From: Collimonas arenae
GTDB taxonomy: Bacteria; Pseudomonadota; Gammaproteobacteria; Burkholderiales; Burkholderiaceae_D
DNA length: 64,000 nucleotides
NCBI RefSeq assembly: GCF_000786695.1
Contig: NZ_CP009962.1
Location: 3,968,001 to 4,032,000 of the forward strand
Reading direction: 5' to 3'
This document shows, piece by piece, positions 1 through 12,437 of the stretch. Positions within the stretch are counted from its first letter, which is position 1. Every line of letters begins with the position of its first letter. A model generated the notes under the pieces. That model worked only from the letters and a program-made list of their open reading frames with translations. It was not told the origin of the DNA and did not search any database. The position numbers were made by a program, and so were the translations under genes.

Positions 1-450
1 CGCTTTGGCGATGACGTTGATCATGTCGTGCGGCGCCAGGAACTGGCCCTTCTTGATATTCACCGGCTTGCCGGACTGCGCGCAAGCATTGATGAAATCG
101 GTCTGGCGGCACAGGAAAGCCGGCGTCTGTAAAACGTCGACCACTGCTGCCACCGGCTTGATTTCATCAATTTCATGAATATCGGTCAGCACCGGCACGC
201 CGATTTGCGCTTTGACTTCGGCCAGGATCTCCAGCCCCTTGTCCATGCCGAGACCGCGGAACGACGCGCCGGACGAACGGTTAGCCTTATCGAAAGACGA
301 TTTGTAAATGAAATTGATGCCCAGCTCGCTGGTGATCTCTTTCAGTTTGCCGGCGGTATCCAGCGCCATCTGGCGCGATTCGATCACGCACGGACCGGCG
401 ATCAGGAAAAACGGCTGATCCAGACCAATGTCAAAGCCACAAAGTTTCAT
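1..450 (-). CDS. kdsA: KDO-8-phosphate synthase, C-terminal part cut by the window edge
   Basis: KdsA condenses phosphoenolpyruvate with arabinose 5-phosphate to give KDO-8-phosphate, a cytoplasmic step in lipopolysaccharide inner-core synthesis. The 150 residues present start [10 protein letters not shown] and carry the family's GPCVIES motif (residues 19-25), the [11 protein letters not shown] substrate-binding segment and LTDIHE. An AAGGAA ribosome binding site lies about 6 bases before the ATG. Roughly the last 130 residues of a normal protein of about 280 lie outside the window. It follows pyrG on the same strand with only 9 bases between them, the usual pyrG-kdsA(-eno) order of Burkholderiales, so cotranscription is expected. 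Confidence 0.96.
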   Translation of the reverse strand, partial: MKLCGFDIGLDQPFFLIAGPCVIESRQMALDTAGKLKEITSELGINFIYKSSFDKANRSSGASFRGLGMDKGLEILAEVKAQIGVPVLTDIHEIDEIKPVAAVVDVLQTPAFLCRQTDFINACAQSGKPVNIKKGQFLAPHDMINVIAKA

Positions 451-459
451 GCTTTTTCC

Positions 460-2154
<1,695 letters not shown>

Positions 2155-2377
2155 TCAAACCGCGCTCCGGTCGGCCGCGAGTGATTGTAAAAATAATGCC
2201 TTATGTTGTAAGACGGTGGCAAGCGGCTCTGCGGTTATCTGCATAAAATTGCGCTTCATGTAATAATTCACGGCTCCGGTTCACGCCTTCCGACACATCC
2301 TCCACCGCCTAGCTGAACGTGCCTATTTCGCTTTCCCTCCCTACAAGCCTTGCGACCATGTTGCGCGGCCTCGCCGC

Positions 2378-3805
2378 ATGAGCCAGCTGTTCGGCGATAT
2401 GCCAGAAGATGACGGCCTGCCTGGAGCAACCAGGCGGGTAGCGATTATCGTCATGATCCTCGGCACCAGCATGACCGTACTGGACGGCTCTATCGTCAAC
2501 GTCGCGCTGCCGATGATTGCGCGCAGCTTGCATGTAGATCCGGCAGCCGCGGTCTGGATCGCGAATGCCTACATCCTGGCCGGCGCCATGACCATGGTGG
2601 CCTTTGCCTCGATCGGCGAAGTATTTGGCTTCCGGCGTCTCTACATGAGCGGCATCCTGGTGTTCACCCTGGCTTCGCTCGGTTGCGCGTTATCGCCATC
2701 GCTGGCCATATTGAATGGCATGCGATTCTTGCAAGGTTTGGGCGGCGCTGCCGCCATGAGCATCGGGCCGGCGCTCTACCGCAACATATTCCCGACCCGC
2801 CTGCTAGGCACGGCGCTCGGCATCAACGCGCTGGTAGTAGCGTCATCCACCGCCGCCGGGCCAGCCATCGGCGGCCTGATGTTGTCAGTACTGAACTGGC
2901 CATGGCTATTCGCCGTCAATGTACCGATCGGGATAGTCACCTTATTGCTAGCGCAGCGCGTATTGCCGCGCAATCCCGGCCGCGGCGGCAAATTCGACGC
3001 CACTGGCGCCCTGTTGTCGGCGATCGCCCTTGGCACCTTTGTCATGGCGGTGGACGGCTTATCGCGTCACGATAGCTGGGACAAAGAGTTGTTATTAGGC
3101 GGGACGGCAGCGGCATCGACTATTTTATTTATCATTCGACAACGAAAATATGTCGCACCGCTGTTGCCGCTTGATATTTTTGCATCACAGCGCTTTTCGA
3201 TGGCGGTCGCCACTTCACTCTGCTCTTTCGTTGGCCAGGGAATTGCCTTTATTGCGTTGCCATTCTTGTTCCAGGGGGCCTACGGCTTCAGCCCCCTACT
3301 TTCCGCCGCACTATTCACCCCATGGCCGGTCGCAATCGCCATCACAGCACCGATTGCAGGCCGCCTTGCCGACCGATACTCAGCCGCATTGCTGTCAACT
3401 TGCGGCTTGCTGGTGCTGACGATCGGCCTGATGCTACTGGCCTGCCTCGGCGAACACGCTTCGATCCCGGATATTTTGTGGCGCGCCTTCGTTTGCGGAC
3501 TCGGCTTCGGCTTCTTCCAGAGTCCGAATAATCGCGAAATGCTGAGCAATGCGCCTCGCACCCGTAGCGGCACCGCCTCCGGCGTACTGGCCATTGCCCG
3601 CACTTTCGGCCAGTCTTTAGGCGCAGCGCTGGTTGCCGTGGTGTTGGCGGCCACCAGCATTGCCCAGGCTAACGCCGACACTGCCCATATGGACGCCAGC
3701 GCAGTGCACCTATCGTTATGGCTTGCCGCCAGCGCAACTTTGCTTGCAACCATCATCAGCGCATTGCGTATCCGCCACGGAAGAGTGTCAGAAGCTTCCG
3801 TGTAG
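2378..3805 (+). CDS. MFS drug exporter, DHA2 (14-helix) type
   Basis: This 475-residue inner-membrane protein reads as a major facilitator superfamily proton antiporter of the DHA2/EmrB-QacA group. Signs are the first helix with GTSMTVLDGSIVNVALP (motif D1 of this group, about residues 30-46), the WIANAYILAGAM segment in helix 2, the GFRRLYMSG loop between helices 2 and 3, and hydrophobic segments through to the C-terminus. The length suits 14 helices. The substrate cannot be told from sequence. It stands alone on the plus strand, divergent from pyrG and 210 bases before the RND operon; no ribosome binding site is obvious before the ATG. Co-location with an RND pump hints at a drug or metabolite export cluster. 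Confidence 0.85.
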   Translation: MSQLFGDMPEDDGLPGATRRVAIIVMILGTSMTVLDGSIVNVALPMIARSLHVDPAAAVWIANAYILAGAMTMVAFASIGEVFGFRRLYMSGILVFTLASLGCALSPSLAILNGMRFLQGLGGAAAMSIGPALYRNIFPTRLLGTALGINALVVASSTAAGPAIGGLMLSVLNWPWLFAVNVPIGIVTLLLAQRVLPRNPGRGGKFDATGALLSAIALGTFVMAVDGLSRHDSWDKELLLGGTAAASTILFIIRQRKYVAPLLPLDIFASQRFSMAVATSLCSFVGQGIAFIALPFLFQGAYGFSPLLSAALFTPWPVAIAITAPIAGRLADRYSAALLSTCGLLVLTIGLMLLACLGEHASIPDILWRAFVCGLGFGFFQSPNNREMLSNAPRTRSGTASGVLAIARTFGQSLGAALVAVVLAATSIAQANADTAHMDASAVHLSLWLAASATLLATIISALRIRHGRVSEASV

Positions 3806-3823
3806 AGAAATAAAAAGCCAAAC

Positions 3824-3837
3824 TGACAGAATTGTCA
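3824..3837 (+). promoter_or_regulatory. Candidate CusR/CopR-type operator
   Basis: TGACA-GAAT-TGTCA is a perfect 5-4-5 dyad 178 bases before the outer membrane factor gene. It differs at one base from the E. coli CusR box TGACAAnnTTGTCA. A CusR-like regulator and CusS-like kinase are encoded just downstream of the same pump operon. Binding is inferred. Confidence 0.45.
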
Positions 3838-4015
3838 TATTAGCGACAGCATCACGTACTGCAGCAAGATTTAAAGTGGTTGCAAATACTGCCCGATGCT
3901 GCGCGCGGCGCGAATGCTCGTTTTAGCTTGTTGCTAGCTTATCCATAGTTCATTTGTCGCCACCTGCCGCCCGGACATTCCATTCAATGTTCCGAACGCC
4001 AGCTTAATCAGACTC

Positions 4016-5533
4016 ATGAATTTCTCCTCCTCCCCAAGAAAACTCTCCAGTACCATCCTGGCTGCTGCGATCGCGCTGGCGCTGGCCGGATGCGCCGTAG
4101 GCCCCGATTATGTGCGCCCCGCCATGGATGTCCCCACCCACTACAAAGAAAGCGGACCATGGAAGCAGGCCGAACCCAAGCAGATCGACAGTAACCATAA
4201 CTGGTGGGAAGTGTATGGCGACAGCACGCTGAACACGTTGATGCAGCAAGCCAACCAGGCCAACCAGAACATCGCCCAGGCCGAAGCGCAATATCGCCAG
4301 GCGCGCGCTGCGGCCGATGCCGCTCGCGCTGGCTTCTGGCCGACTATCGGCATCAGTGCCGGAACCGGCCGCGCCCAGACCAACACCAATGGCCCAAATC
4401 TTGGCGATAGCTATACGACCGGCGTGCAAGGCAGTTGGGAGCCTGATGTCTGGGGCAGCGTGCGGCGTGCTGTCGAAGCGGGCAATGCCGGCACCCAGGC
4501 CAGCGCAGCCAATCTGGCGGCTGCGCGCCTCAGTATCCAGGCCACGCTGGCGCAAGACTATCTGCAATTGCGCATTACCGATCTGCTGAAAGATTTATAT
4601 GCGCGCACCACTGCCGCCTACGCCCGCTCGTTGCAACTGACGCAAAGCCAGTATGCAGTCGGCGTAGCGCTGCGCTCCGACGTAGCGCTGGCGGAAAGCC
4701 AGTTGAAGACCGCAGAAGCGCAAGCCATCGATCTGCAGGCGCAACGCAGCCAGCTGGAACACGCCATCGCTATCCTGACCGGCAAAGCGCCGGCCGGATT
4801 TTCACTGGCGGCAGCGTCCGCGGATCCGCAAATGGCAGCCAAGATACAAGCAAGCTTGCCGGCGATTCCAGCCGGCCTGCCGTCGGACCTGCTGGAACGG
4901 CGGCCGGATATTGCCAATGCTGAACGCAATGTCGCGGTGGCAAACGCCAATATCGGCGTCGCCAAGGCAGCTTATTTCCCCGCCTTGACATTGAGCGCCA
5001 GCGGCGGCTTCAACAGCAGCAGCCTGGCCCAATGGTTCAATACGCCAAGCCGGGTCTGGTCGCTGGGAGCGGTGCTGGCTGAGACGATTTTCGATGGCGG
5101 CCTGCGCCGCGCGCATACGGCGCAGGCAGTGGCGGCCTATGATGCCGCGGTAGCGCAATACAAGCAAACCGTATTGGGCGGCTTCCAGGAAGTCGAGGAC
5201 AACCTGGCGACGCTGAACGTACTGGACCAGGAAACGACCGTACAAAGCCAAGCCGTGAAAGCCTCGCAACTGGCGGAACAGCTGGCCTTGAGCCAGTACC
5301 GGGCCGGTACTGCAACCTACCTGACGGTGGTCACTGCACAAACCCTTTCGCTGAGCAATGAACGCACCCTGGTGCAATTGCTGGGACGCCAGCTGGTAGC
5401 AAGTGTCGCGCTGATCAAAGCAGTCGGCGGCGGCTGGGATGCTTCTCAGCTCTCCACGCAACCGACCTCGCAGTTGAGCACGGCCCAGACTGACAGTGCC
5501 GCGCCAGCAAAAAACAACAATACCGCCAATTAA
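4016..5533 (+). CDS. RND efflux outer membrane lipoprotein (NodT/OprM family)
   Basis: This 505-residue protein is the outer membrane channel of a tripartite efflux pump. A signal peptide ends in the lipobox LAGC (cysteine at residue 26), followed by AVGPDYVRP, the hallmark N-terminus of NodT-family channels. Two outer membrane efflux protein repeats follow, with the conserved GLPSDLLERRPDI segment at the start of the second half and FDGG near residue 360. The C-terminus is a Thr/Ser/Asn-rich tail. It is the first gene of the operon, 17 bases before the fusion protein gene. No clear ribosome binding site precedes the ATG. Family assignment is firm; substrate range is unknown. Confidence 0.93.
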   Translation: MNFSSSPRKLSSTILAAAIALALAGCAVGPDYVRPAMDVPTHYKESGPWKQAEPKQIDSNHNWWEVYGDSTLNTLMQQANQANQNIAQAEAQYRQARAAADAARAGFWPTIGISAGTGRAQTNTNGPNLGDSYTTGVQGSWEPDVWGSVRRAVEAGNAGTQASAANLAAARLSIQATLAQDYLQLRITDLLKDLYARTTAAYARSLQLTQSQYAVGVALRSDVALAESQLKTAEAQAIDLQAQRSQLEHAIAILTGKAPAGFSLAAASADPQMAAKIQASLPAIPAGLPSDLLERRPDIANAERNVAVANANIGVAKAAYFPALTLSASGGFNSSSLAQWFNTPSRVWSLGAVLAETIFDGGLRRAHTAQAVAAYDAAVAQYKQTVLGGFQEVEDNLATLNVLDQETTVQSQAVKASQLAEQLALSQYRAGTATYLTVVTAQTLSLSNERTLVQLLGRQLVASVALIKAVGGGWDASQLSTQPTSQLSTAQTDSAAPAKNNNTAN

Positions 5534-5550
5534 TTTTTCGAGCCGACATC

Positions 5551-6783
5551 ATGACCACCACACTTTCCAAAACCCGTTCGACGCTGCTGATTTCCGCCGC
5601 GATACTGGTCCTGATCGGCGCCGCCGGCTGGACCCTGAGTCCTAGGGCCGGTGCAGCAGCGCCGCCTGCCGCCGCTTCTTCCAGCGCCGTATCGGTCAGC
5701 ACTACCACCGTCAAACAGCAGGATATGCCGATGTACCTGACCGGAGTCGGCACCGTTACCTCGAATGCCAGCGTGACGGTCAAGGCACGTATCGACGGCC
5801 AATTGGACAAGGTGGGTTTTGTCGAGGGCCAGGATGTCAAAGCCGGCCAGATGCTGGCGCAGCTCGATCCGCGCACTTTGCAGGCGCAACTGGCCCAGGC
5901 CGTGGCGCAAAAAGCCAAGGACCAGGCTCAGCTGGCAAACGCCAAGCTGGACCTGCAACGCTATACCACGCTGGTGCAGCAAGACGCCGCCACGCAACAG
6001 ACGCTGGACGCCCAGCACGCGCTGGTCAACCAGTTGCAAGCTGCGGTGCAATCCGACGACGCCCAGATCAACTACGCCAAGGTGCAACTCAGCTTTACCA
6101 CTATCCTTGCGCCGATCAGCGGCCGCGTTGGCGCTCGCCTGGTTGACCCTGGCAATATTGTCCATGCTACCGACACCAATGGCCTGGTGGTCATTAATCA
6201 GATCGATCCGATCGCGGTGGTGTTCACACTACCGGAAGAAAGCTTCCAGAGCATCAACACCGCCCTGCATGGCAGCCAGAAACCGCTCGGCGTACAAGCT
6301 TTCCCGCGCAATGGCGACACCATGCTGGCCCAGGGCAATCTGGCGTTGCTGAACAATCAGATCGACACCACCAGCGGCACGGTGCAGTTGAAAGGCATTT
6401 TCCAGAACCCGTCGCATGTATTGTGGCCGGGACAATACGTCAATGTACGTCTGGTGTTGGGCGACCGCAAACAGGCATTGACCGTGCCGGCTGCAGCGGT
6501 ACAGCGCAGCCAGGATGGTACCTACGCCTATGTCATCAACGCCGACGGCACCGCGCAAAACCAGGTGATTCAGGTCGCCAATATCCAGGACGGCATTGCA
6601 GTCATCAACAAAGGTTTGAGCGCAGGTCAAAGAGTAGTGGTCGATGGTCAGTACAAATTGAAACCAGGCATTAAAGTGAAAGAGAACGCCAGCGCGGCAG
6701 GCAGCGGCAACGCATCTAGCGCAGCCGCTAAAGGTACAACTGCGGGCACAACAACGACTGCAATTACGGGGGCAAGCAAGTGA
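5551..6783 (+). CDS. RND efflux periplasmic membrane fusion protein
   Basis: The 410-residue adaptor links the inner membrane pump to the outer membrane channel. An N-terminal hydrophobic segment (about residues 11-30) anchors or exports it. The biotinyl-lipoyl-like halves are seen at VKARIDGQLDKV and at LAPISGRVGARLVDPGN, separated by an Ala/Gln-rich coiled-coil hairpin (about residues 105-175). A beta-barrel region follows, and the C-terminus is a low-complexity Ala/Thr/Ser tail. It resembles MdtA. Its TGA stop overlaps the GTG start of the pump gene (GTGA), so the two are translationally coupled. Confidence 0.93.
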   Translation: MTTTLSKTRSTLLISAAILVLIGAAGWTLSPRAGAAAPPAAASSSAVSVSTTTVKQQDMPMYLTGVGTVTSNASVTVKARIDGQLDKVGFVEGQDVKAGQMLAQLDPRTLQAQLAQAVAQKAKDQAQLANAKLDLQRYTTLVQQDAATQQTLDAQHALVNQLQAAVQSDDAQINYAKVQLSFTTILAPISGRVGARLVDPGNIVHATDTNGLVVINQIDPIAVVFTLPEESFQSINTALHGSQKPLGVQAFPRNGDTMLAQGNLALLNNQIDTTSGTVQLKGIFQNPSHVLWPGQYVNVRLVLGDRKQALTVPAAAVQRSQDGTYAYVINADGTAQNQVIQVANIQDGIAVINKGLSAGQRVVVDGQYKLKPGIKVKENASAAGSGNASSAAAKGTTAGTTTTAITGASK

Positions 6784-9700
6784 GTATTTCTGCCGCCTTC
6801 ATCAAGCGTCCTATCGGCACCACGCTGCTCGCTATTGCGATTTTCCTGGTGGGGGCAGCAGTCTGGCCCTTACTGCCGGTCGCGCCGTTGCCGCAAGTCG
6901 ATTTCCCGACGATTCAAGTCTCCGCCAACTTACCGGGCGGCAGCCCTGAAACCATGGCGTCTAGCGTCGCGCAGCCACTGGAACGACAGTTCTCGCTGAT
7001 TGCCGGTCTGTCGCAGATGACCTCTAGTAGTTCGCTCGGCTCGACGCAGATCACCCTGCAGTTTGACCTCAACCGCAGCATCGACGCCGCCGCGCTGGAT
7101 GTGCAGGCGGCGATCACCGCCGCCAGCGGCCAGTTGCCGGCCAACTTGCCGAGTCCGCCAACTTTCCGCAAGGTCAATCCGGCAGATTCGCCGATCCTGG
7201 TGATGTCGGTGCAATCGGATGTATTGCCTATCATCCAGGTGAATGACTATGCCGACAACATCCTGGCACAGCAGATTTCGCAGATTCCCGGCGTTGGCCT
7301 GGTCAATATCGGTGGCGTGCAAAAACCGGCGGTGCGTATCCAGGTCGACCCTACCAAGTTGAGCGCGATGGGCATGAGCCTGGAAGATATCCGTGGCGTG
7401 ATTGCGAACACGACGGTCAACCAGCCCAAGGGCACCGTCGACGGTCCGAAACAAAGCTTCACTGTCTACACCAATGACCAGTTGCTGAGCGCAGAACCAT
7501 GGAACGACATGGTGCTGGCATATAAGAACGGCGCGCCGATTCGCGTGCGCGACATCGGCGTTGCAATTGATGCGCCGGAGAACGTCAAGGTCGCCGGCTG
7601 GGCCTACGCCGGCGCCGCCGCACCAGCTGGCAATACCGTGATCAACGGCCGCTCGATCGTGCTGGCGGTGACCAAGCAACCGGGCGCCAACGTGATCGAA
7701 ACCGTGGATCGTATCAAGGCCGCGCTGCCGCGCTTGCAAGCAGCTATCCCGCCTACCGTTAGAGTCAATACCCTGATCGACCGCACCCAGACCATCCGCG
7801 CATCGGTATCCGATGTGGAGTTCACGCTGGTGCTGACCATCGCGCTGGTCGTAATGGTGATTTTCATTTTCCTGCGCAATATCCCGGCGACCTTGATCCC
7901 TAGCGTCACCGTGCCGCTGGCTATTTTCGGCACCGCCGGCGTCATGTATCTGCTGGGATTCAGTCTCGACAACCTCTCCCTGATGGCGCTGACCATCGCC
8001 GTCGGCTTCGTGGTCGACGATGCGATTGTGATGCTGGAAAACATTTACCGCTACGTCGAAGAAGGCATGTCGCCTATGGAAGCGGCGTACAAGGGTGCAG
8101 GAGAAATTGGCTTCACCATCATTTCGATTTCGGTATCGCTGGTGGCTGTGTTTATTCCGCTTCTGCTGATGGGGGGCATCGTTGGCCGCCTGTTCCGGGA
8201 ATTTGCAATTACCGTGACGCTGACCATTGCTGTCTCGGTCGTGATTTCACTGACCTTGACGCCGATGTTGTGCTCGCGCTTCCTCAAGCCGCATTCCGCC
8301 GAATCGCATGGCCGCATGTACCAGCTGTTCGAGCGCGGTTTCGATGCGATGCTGAACGCCTACAAACGTGGCTTGCATGTCGTGCTGCGCCATCAATTCA
8401 TCACGCTGATGGTGTTCTTCGCCACCATGGCAGCCACAGTGGCGCTGTTTATCGTGATCCCGAAAGGCTTCTTCCCGCAACAAGACACCGGCTTCGTTTA
8501 CGGCTTCGCCGAATCTGGCCAGGATTCATCGTTTTCTTCGATGAATCAGCGCATGCTGGCGCTGGCAGATATCGTACGCAAGGATCCGGACGTTACCGGC
8601 TTCGGCATGAGCGGCGGCCAGAACACCTTCAATACCGGTAACTTCTTCATCAGTTTGAAACCAAAAGACGAAGGACGCACTGCCAGCGCCGATGAAGTGA
8701 TTACCCGCCTGCGGCCGCAACTGGCCAAGGTGCAGGGGGTTAACCTGTTCCTGCAAGCGGGCCAGGACATCAACGTCGGCGGCCGTCTGTCGCGGACTCA
8801 GTATCAGTACACCTTGACCGACTCCAACCTGGATGAACTCAATGTCTGGGCGCCGAAACTGATGACGCGCTTCCGCCAGTTGCCGCAATTGACCGACGTC
8901 GCCTCCGACCAGCAAAATTCCGCGGCATCCGCCAGCCTGACCATCGACCGTGCCCGCGCCTCCAGTTTCGGCATCACGCCGGCGCTGATCGATGCGACGA
9001 TCTACGACGCCATCGGCCAACGCCAGGTCGCCCAATATTTTACGCAGATCAATAGTTATCACGTGATCCTGGAAGTGACGCCCAAGCTGCAACAAGATCC
9101 GGACCTGTTCAACAAGTTGTACCTGACTTCACCGGTCACGGGCCAGCAAGTACCGTTGTCGACCTTCGTCACCGTCGATACCAACAAGACTTCGTATCTG
9201 TCGATCAGTCATCAGGGCCAGTTCCCGGCGGTGACGATTTCCTTCAACCTGGCGCCGGGCGTGGCGCTGGGCGAAGCAGTCACTGCGATCAACAAGGCTC
9301 AAAACGACATGGGCATACCGCCAACCCTGACCGGTGCGTTCCAGGGCACGGCGAAGGCATTTGGCGACTCGCTGTCGTCGCAGCCTTACCTGATCGCTGC
9401 CGCCCTGGTTGCGGTATATATCGTGCTGGGCTTGCTGTATGAAAGCTATATCCACCCGCTGACGATCTTGTCGACCTTGCCTTCGGCCGGCGTCGGCGCC
9501 CTGCTGATTCTGATGGCAGGCGGTTATGACCTCACCGTGATTGCGCTGATCGGCATCATCCTGCTGATCGGCATCGTCAAGAAAAACGGCATCATGATGG
9601 TCGACTTTGCGCTCACCGCAGAACGGGATCACGGCATGAAGCCGGAAGAGGCGATTTACCAGGCTTGCCTGCTGCGCTTCCGGCCGATCATGATGACCAC

Positions 9701-9965
9701 CATGTGCGCGCTGTTGAGCGGCCTGCCGCTGATGCTGGGCCACGGCGCCGGTTCTGAACTGCGGCGCCCGCTGGGCTACGCCATGGTAGGTGGTCTGATC
9801 CTGTCGCAAGCGCTGACCTTGTTCTCAACCCCCGTGGTCTATCTGTATCTGGATCGCGCCCATTACTGGTACGAGAGCCGCAAGGAAGCGCGGCGGGCGC
9901 TCAAGGCAGCGCGCAAGGCAGGAACAACGGTTGCAAACCCGTCAGTCGTGATAGATTCGAAATAA
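6780..9965 (+). CDS. RND multidrug efflux permease, MdtB/MdtC-like
   Basis: The 1061-residue protein is a proton-driven resistance-nodulation-division pump of the inner membrane. The start [17 protein letters not shown], the [26 protein letters not shown] opening, the [14 protein letters not shown] segment and the proton-relay helix [13 protein letters not shown] (aspartates near residue 413) match the MdtB/MdtC branch of the HAE1 family closely. The second half repeats the fold, ending with [15 protein letters not shown] and [10 protein letters not shown]. It starts with GTG, overlapping the stop of the preceding gene. Only one pump subunit is present, whereas E. coli uses an MdtB/MdtC pair. 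The regulators downstream are of the metal-sensing family, but the pump itself lacks the look of a heavy-metal (CusA/CzcA) RND. Confidence 0.94.
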   Translation: MSISAAFIKRPIGTTLLAIAIFLVGAAVWPLLPVAPLPQVDFPTIQVSANLPGGSPETMASSVAQPLERQFSLIAGLSQMTSSSSLGSTQITLQFDLNRSIDAAALDVQAAITAASGQLPANLPSPPTFRKVNPADSPILVMSVQSDVLPIIQVNDYADNILAQQISQIPGVGLVNIGGVQKPAVRIQVDPTKLSAMGMSLEDIRGVIANTTVNQPKGTVDGPKQSFTVYTNDQLLSAEPWNDMVLAYKNGAPIRVRDIGVAIDAPENVKVAGWAYAGAAAPAGNTVINGRSIVLAVTKQPGANVIETVDRIKAALPRLQAAIPPTVRVNTLIDRTQTIRASVSDVEFTLVLTIALVVMVIFIFLRNIPATLIPSVTVPLAIFGTAGVMYLLGFSLDNLSLMALTIAVGFVVDDAIVMLENIYRYVEEGMSPMEAAYKGAGEIGFTIISISVSLVAVFIPLLLMGGIVGRLFREFAITVTLTIAVSVVISLTLTPMLCSRFLKPHSAESHGRMYQLFERGFDAMLNAYKRGLHVVLRHQFITLMVFFATMAATVALFIVIPKGFFPQQDTGFVYGFAESGQDSSFSSMNQRMLALADIVRKDPDVTGFGMSGGQNTFNTGNFFISLKPKDEGRTASADEVITRLRPQLAKVQGVNLFLQAGQDINVGGRLSRTQYQYTLTDSNLDELNVWAPKLMTRFRQLPQLTDVASDQQNSAASASLTIDRARASSFGITPALIDATIYDAIGQRQVAQYFTQINSYHVILEVTPKLQQDPDLFNKLYLTSPVTGQQVPLSTFVTVDTNKTSYLSISHQGQFPAVTISFNLAPGVALGEAVTAINKAQNDMGIPPTLTGAFQGTAKAFGDSLSSQPYLIAAALVAVYIVLGLLYESYIHPLTILSTLPSAGVGALLILMAGGYDLTVIALIGIILLIGIVKKNGIMMVDFALTAERDHGMKPEEAIYQACLLRFRPIMMTTMCALLSGLPLMLGHGAGSELRRPLGYAMVGGLILSQALTLFSTPVVYLYLDRAHYWYESRKEARRALKAARKAGTTVANPSVVIDSK

Positions 9966-9985
9966 TCAAAACAGAAATTTCCCGA

Positions 9986-10028
9986 TCCTGCATGGCGGTA
10001 TGGCGTTAGTACATGCCGCCATGCAGGA
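9986..10028 (+). repeat. Perfect 13-bp inverted repeat between pump gene and regulator gene
   Basis: The arms at 9986-9998 and 10016-10028 are exact complements (TCCTGCATGGCGG and its reverse complement), separated by 17 bases. No T-run follows, so it is not a standard terminator. It ends about 22 bases before the regulator's ATG and just before its AGGAG site. It could stabilise the upstream pump mRNA, mark a processing site, or bind a protein. Confidence 0.6.
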
Positions 10029-10050
10029 CAGAACAGGAGACCGGCTACAC

Positions 10051-10764
10051 ATGAAAATCCTGATCGTCGAAGATGAACTGAAGACTGCGGACTACCTATA
10101 CAAGGGGCTGACCGAACAAGGCTGCGCCGTCGATGTAGCGCACGACGGCATTGATGGCCAGCATCTGGCGTTGCAGCACGATTACGATGTGATCGTGCTC
10201 GATGTCATGCTGCCTGGCGTGGACGGTTTTTCTGTCTTGCATGCTCTGCGCGAAATCAAGCAAACCCCCGTCATCATGCTGACCGCGCGCGACCGCGTGG
10301 AAGATCGCATCAAGGGCTTGCAAGGCGGCGCCGACGATTACCTGGTCAAGCCGTTTTCATTCCTGGAACTACTAGCCAGACTGCAGGCGTTGACGCGGCG
10401 TGGCCGCGCCCTGGAACCGGCACAATTGAGGATCGCCGATCTGCAGATCGACCTGATCAGCCGCAAAGCCTACCGCGCCGGTATCCGCATCGACCTCACC
10501 GCCAAGGAATTTTCCTTGCTGGCGGTGCTGGCCAGGCGGCAAGGCGAAATTCTTTCGAAGACGGCGATCGCCGAACTGGTGTGGGACATGAATTTTGACA
10601 GCAACACCAATGTCGTCGAAGTCGCTATCAAGCGCTTGCGCGCCAAGATCGACATGCCGTTCAGCCTCAAGCTGCTGCACACCATACGCGGCATGGGCTA
10701 CGTGCTGGAACCACGCGAACCGCACCATCCGCATGAGCAGCATGGTCAAGAGAGCATCGAATGA
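10051..10764 (+). CDS. OmpR-family response regulator, CusR/IrlR-like
   Basis: The 237-residue cytoplasmic regulator has a receiver domain (residues 1-115) with the phosphoacceptor D51 in [10 protein letters not shown], the acidic pair in IVEDE and the conserved lysine in LVKPFSF, followed by a winged-helix DNA-binding domain ending in [13 protein letters not shown]. These are the marks of the heavy-metal (CusR/CopR/IrlR) subgroup. A longer open frame begins at 10000, but the ATG at 10051 follows an AGGAG site and gives the family start MKILIVEDE. Its stop overlaps the kinase start (ATGA). It probably controls the adjacent efflux operon, where a CusR-box-like dyad is found. Confidence 0.92.
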   Translation: MKILIVEDELKTADYLYKGLTEQGCAVDVAHDGIDGQHLALQHDYDVIVLDVMLPGVDGFSVLHALREIKQTPVIMLTARDRVEDRIKGLQGGADDYLVKPFSFLELLARLQALTRRGRALEPAQLRIADLQIDLISRKAYRAGIRIDLTAKEFSLLAVLARRQGEILSKTAIAELVWDMNFDSNTNVVEVAIKRLRAKIDMPFSLKLLHTIRGMGYVLEPREPHHPHEQHGQESIE

Positions 10765-12158
10765 AGCGTTCCATCAAAGTGCGCCTGGTGGCGATGTTCG
10801 CACTGGCCGCATTGCTGATTTTTTCACTCATAGGCGGTGCCTTGTACGGCGTGCTGCAGCGTGAATTGGCGCGCCACCAGCACGATGAATTGAATACTCG
10901 CTTCCTGGACACCCAGTACATGATCGAGCACAACGGCGATCCCGCCCGCTGGCCGCGGGTTCAGGCGAAACTGGATACGCTGACGCCGGCCGACGGCAGC
11001 TTTCGCTATTGGGTGCTGAGCGACGATCCGCGCTTCCAGTACGGCAAGGACCTGGCCGATATCGAAAAGATAGATCGCAACCCGAACGGCATGGGCAACC
11101 TGACACTGCGCGGCCGCGCATATCCGCTGCATACCTTGACGAAAGCCCTGCCCGCCTTCCAGGAACGGCCCGCAGTCAGGCTGATCGTGGCGGTGGACGC
11201 AGCACCTTATATGCACACCTTGCACGCCTTCATGATTGCGTTGGTTGGACTGTCACTGCTGGGCGTGGTACTGGTGATGCTGCTCGGCTACTGGATTGCG
11301 CAAGTAGGATTGCGGCCTTTGAAACAACTCTCTACCGAAGCGCAATCGCTTGGCCCCAAGACCTTGTCGCAGCGCTTGCAAATTTCCCCGCTGCCGGGTG
11401 AACTATCAGACCTGACGGCAGCGTTCAATGGCGCGTTGGAACGCATGGAGGGCGCTTATAACCAGATGGAAGCCTTTAATGCGGATGTTGCCCATGAGTT
11501 GCGCACGCCGCTGGCCAACCTGATCGGCGAAACCCAAGTCGCGTTGTCACGCCAGCGCACGGCGCCGCAATTCGAGGAAGTGCTGCAATCCAACCTGGAA
11601 GAACTGGAACGACTGCGTTCGATCATCAACGACATGCTGTTCCTCGCTCGCGTCGACCAGGGGGAGGCCGCCACTAGCCTGGTGCGCACCTCGATTGCGC
11701 TGGAAATAAACAAGACCGTGGAGTTTTTTGAATTTGTGCTGGATGAGTCGAAAATGACGGTCAAGGTAAAAGGCGACATCAATGCCGAGGCCTCGATTGA
11801 AACATCACTATTCAAACGCGCCATGAGCAATTTGCTGCACAACGCGATCCAGCACTCAACGCCTGGCGCAGCAATTGTGGTTACCATCACGCAGCAACCT
11901 GCGATTATCGGAATCGCCGTCTCGAACCCAGGTAAACCGATTGCCGAAAACCATTTGCCACGCCTGTTCGATCGCTTCTATCGTGTCGATGCCGCTCGCA
12001 ACGATAAAGACCAAAGCCAGTTGCACGGCCACGGCTTGGGCCTTGCGATCGTCAAGGCAATTGCCAAGATGCATGGCGGCGGCGTGTTTGCAAATAGCAT
12101 TGAAGGCGTAACGACGATAGGCTTCAGCATCCCAGCCACAGGCGCGATTACGCATTGA
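10761..12158 (+). CDS. CusS/IrlS-like sensor histidine kinase
   Basis: The 465-residue inner-membrane kinase has two transmembrane helices (about residues 10-30 and 155-180) around a periplasmic sensor of about 120 residues, then HAMP, a dimerisation domain with the phosphorylated H245 in [16 protein letters not shown], and an ATPase domain with N-box [19 protein letters not shown] and G-box GHGLGLAIV. The H-box region is very like E. coli CusS. It overlaps the regulator gene by four bases, so they form one unit. The metal or drug sensed is unknown; the periplasmic part has no obvious His/Met-rich metal site. Confidence 0.92.
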   Translation: MKRSIKVRLVAMFALAALLIFSLIGGALYGVLQRELARHQHDELNTRFLDTQYMIEHNGDPARWPRVQAKLDTLTPADGSFRYWVLSDDPRFQYGKDLADIEKIDRNPNGMGNLTLRGRAYPLHTLTKALPAFQERPAVRLIVAVDAAPYMHTLHAFMIALVGLSLLGVVLVMLLGYWIAQVGLRPLKQLSTEAQSLGPKTLSQRLQISPLPGELSDLTAAFNGALERMEGAYNQMEAFNADVAHELRTPLANLIGETQVALSRQRTAPQFEEVLQSNLEELERLRSIINDMLFLARVDQGEAATSLVRTSIALEINKTVEFFEFVLDESKMTVKVKGDINAEASIETSLFKRAMSNLLHNAIQHSTPGAAIVVTITQQPAIIGIAVSNPGKPIAENHLPRLFDRFYRVDAARNDKDQSQLHGHGLGLAIVKAIAKMHGGGVFANSIEGVTTIGFSIPATGAITH

Positions 12159-12311
12159 TAAGAAACGGGCGACATGGAGCTTGCCTGCGCAATAACGGTA
12201 ACCGACTACAAACTGGCAAGCTATTGGCAATTGCCGGGCGCCATATGAATAGATAGATTAGCTGCGCGGAGTGCGCTGAGAAAAACCGTACGGAATAATA
12301 CTGAGGATAGA

Positions 12312-12409
12312 GGCGAGCCTTGTCTGCGGCACTTGCAGGAAATGGCTGTGGCTGCTTCGTTCCCGACCTGACCAGGTTGACCACGCCACAATGCGCAGGG
12401 GCCCGCCGG
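12312..12409 (-). ncRNA. ffs: Signal recognition particle RNA (4.5S RNA)
   Basis: On the minus strand the diagnostic SRP core is present: CCAGGTCAGGTC followed by GGGAACGAAGCAGCC, which forms the Ffh-binding asymmetric loop and GNRA-like tetraloop. The 5' end GGCGGGCC pairs with the 3' end GGCTCGCC to close the long hairpin. The size of about 98 bases fits the small bacterial form. Ends are placed by pairing and by the promoter, to within a few bases. Confidence 0.93.
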
Positions 12410-12414
12410 GGTGA

Positions 12415-12420
12415 ATTGTA
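12415..12420 (-). promoter_or_regulatory. ffs promoter -10 box
   Basis: TACAAT on the minus strand lies 6-7 bases before the predicted 5' end of the SRP RNA, exactly where a -10 box is expected. The -35 hexamer is poor. Confidence 0.6.
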
Positions 12421-12437
12421 CCGCATTGCGTCATTGC

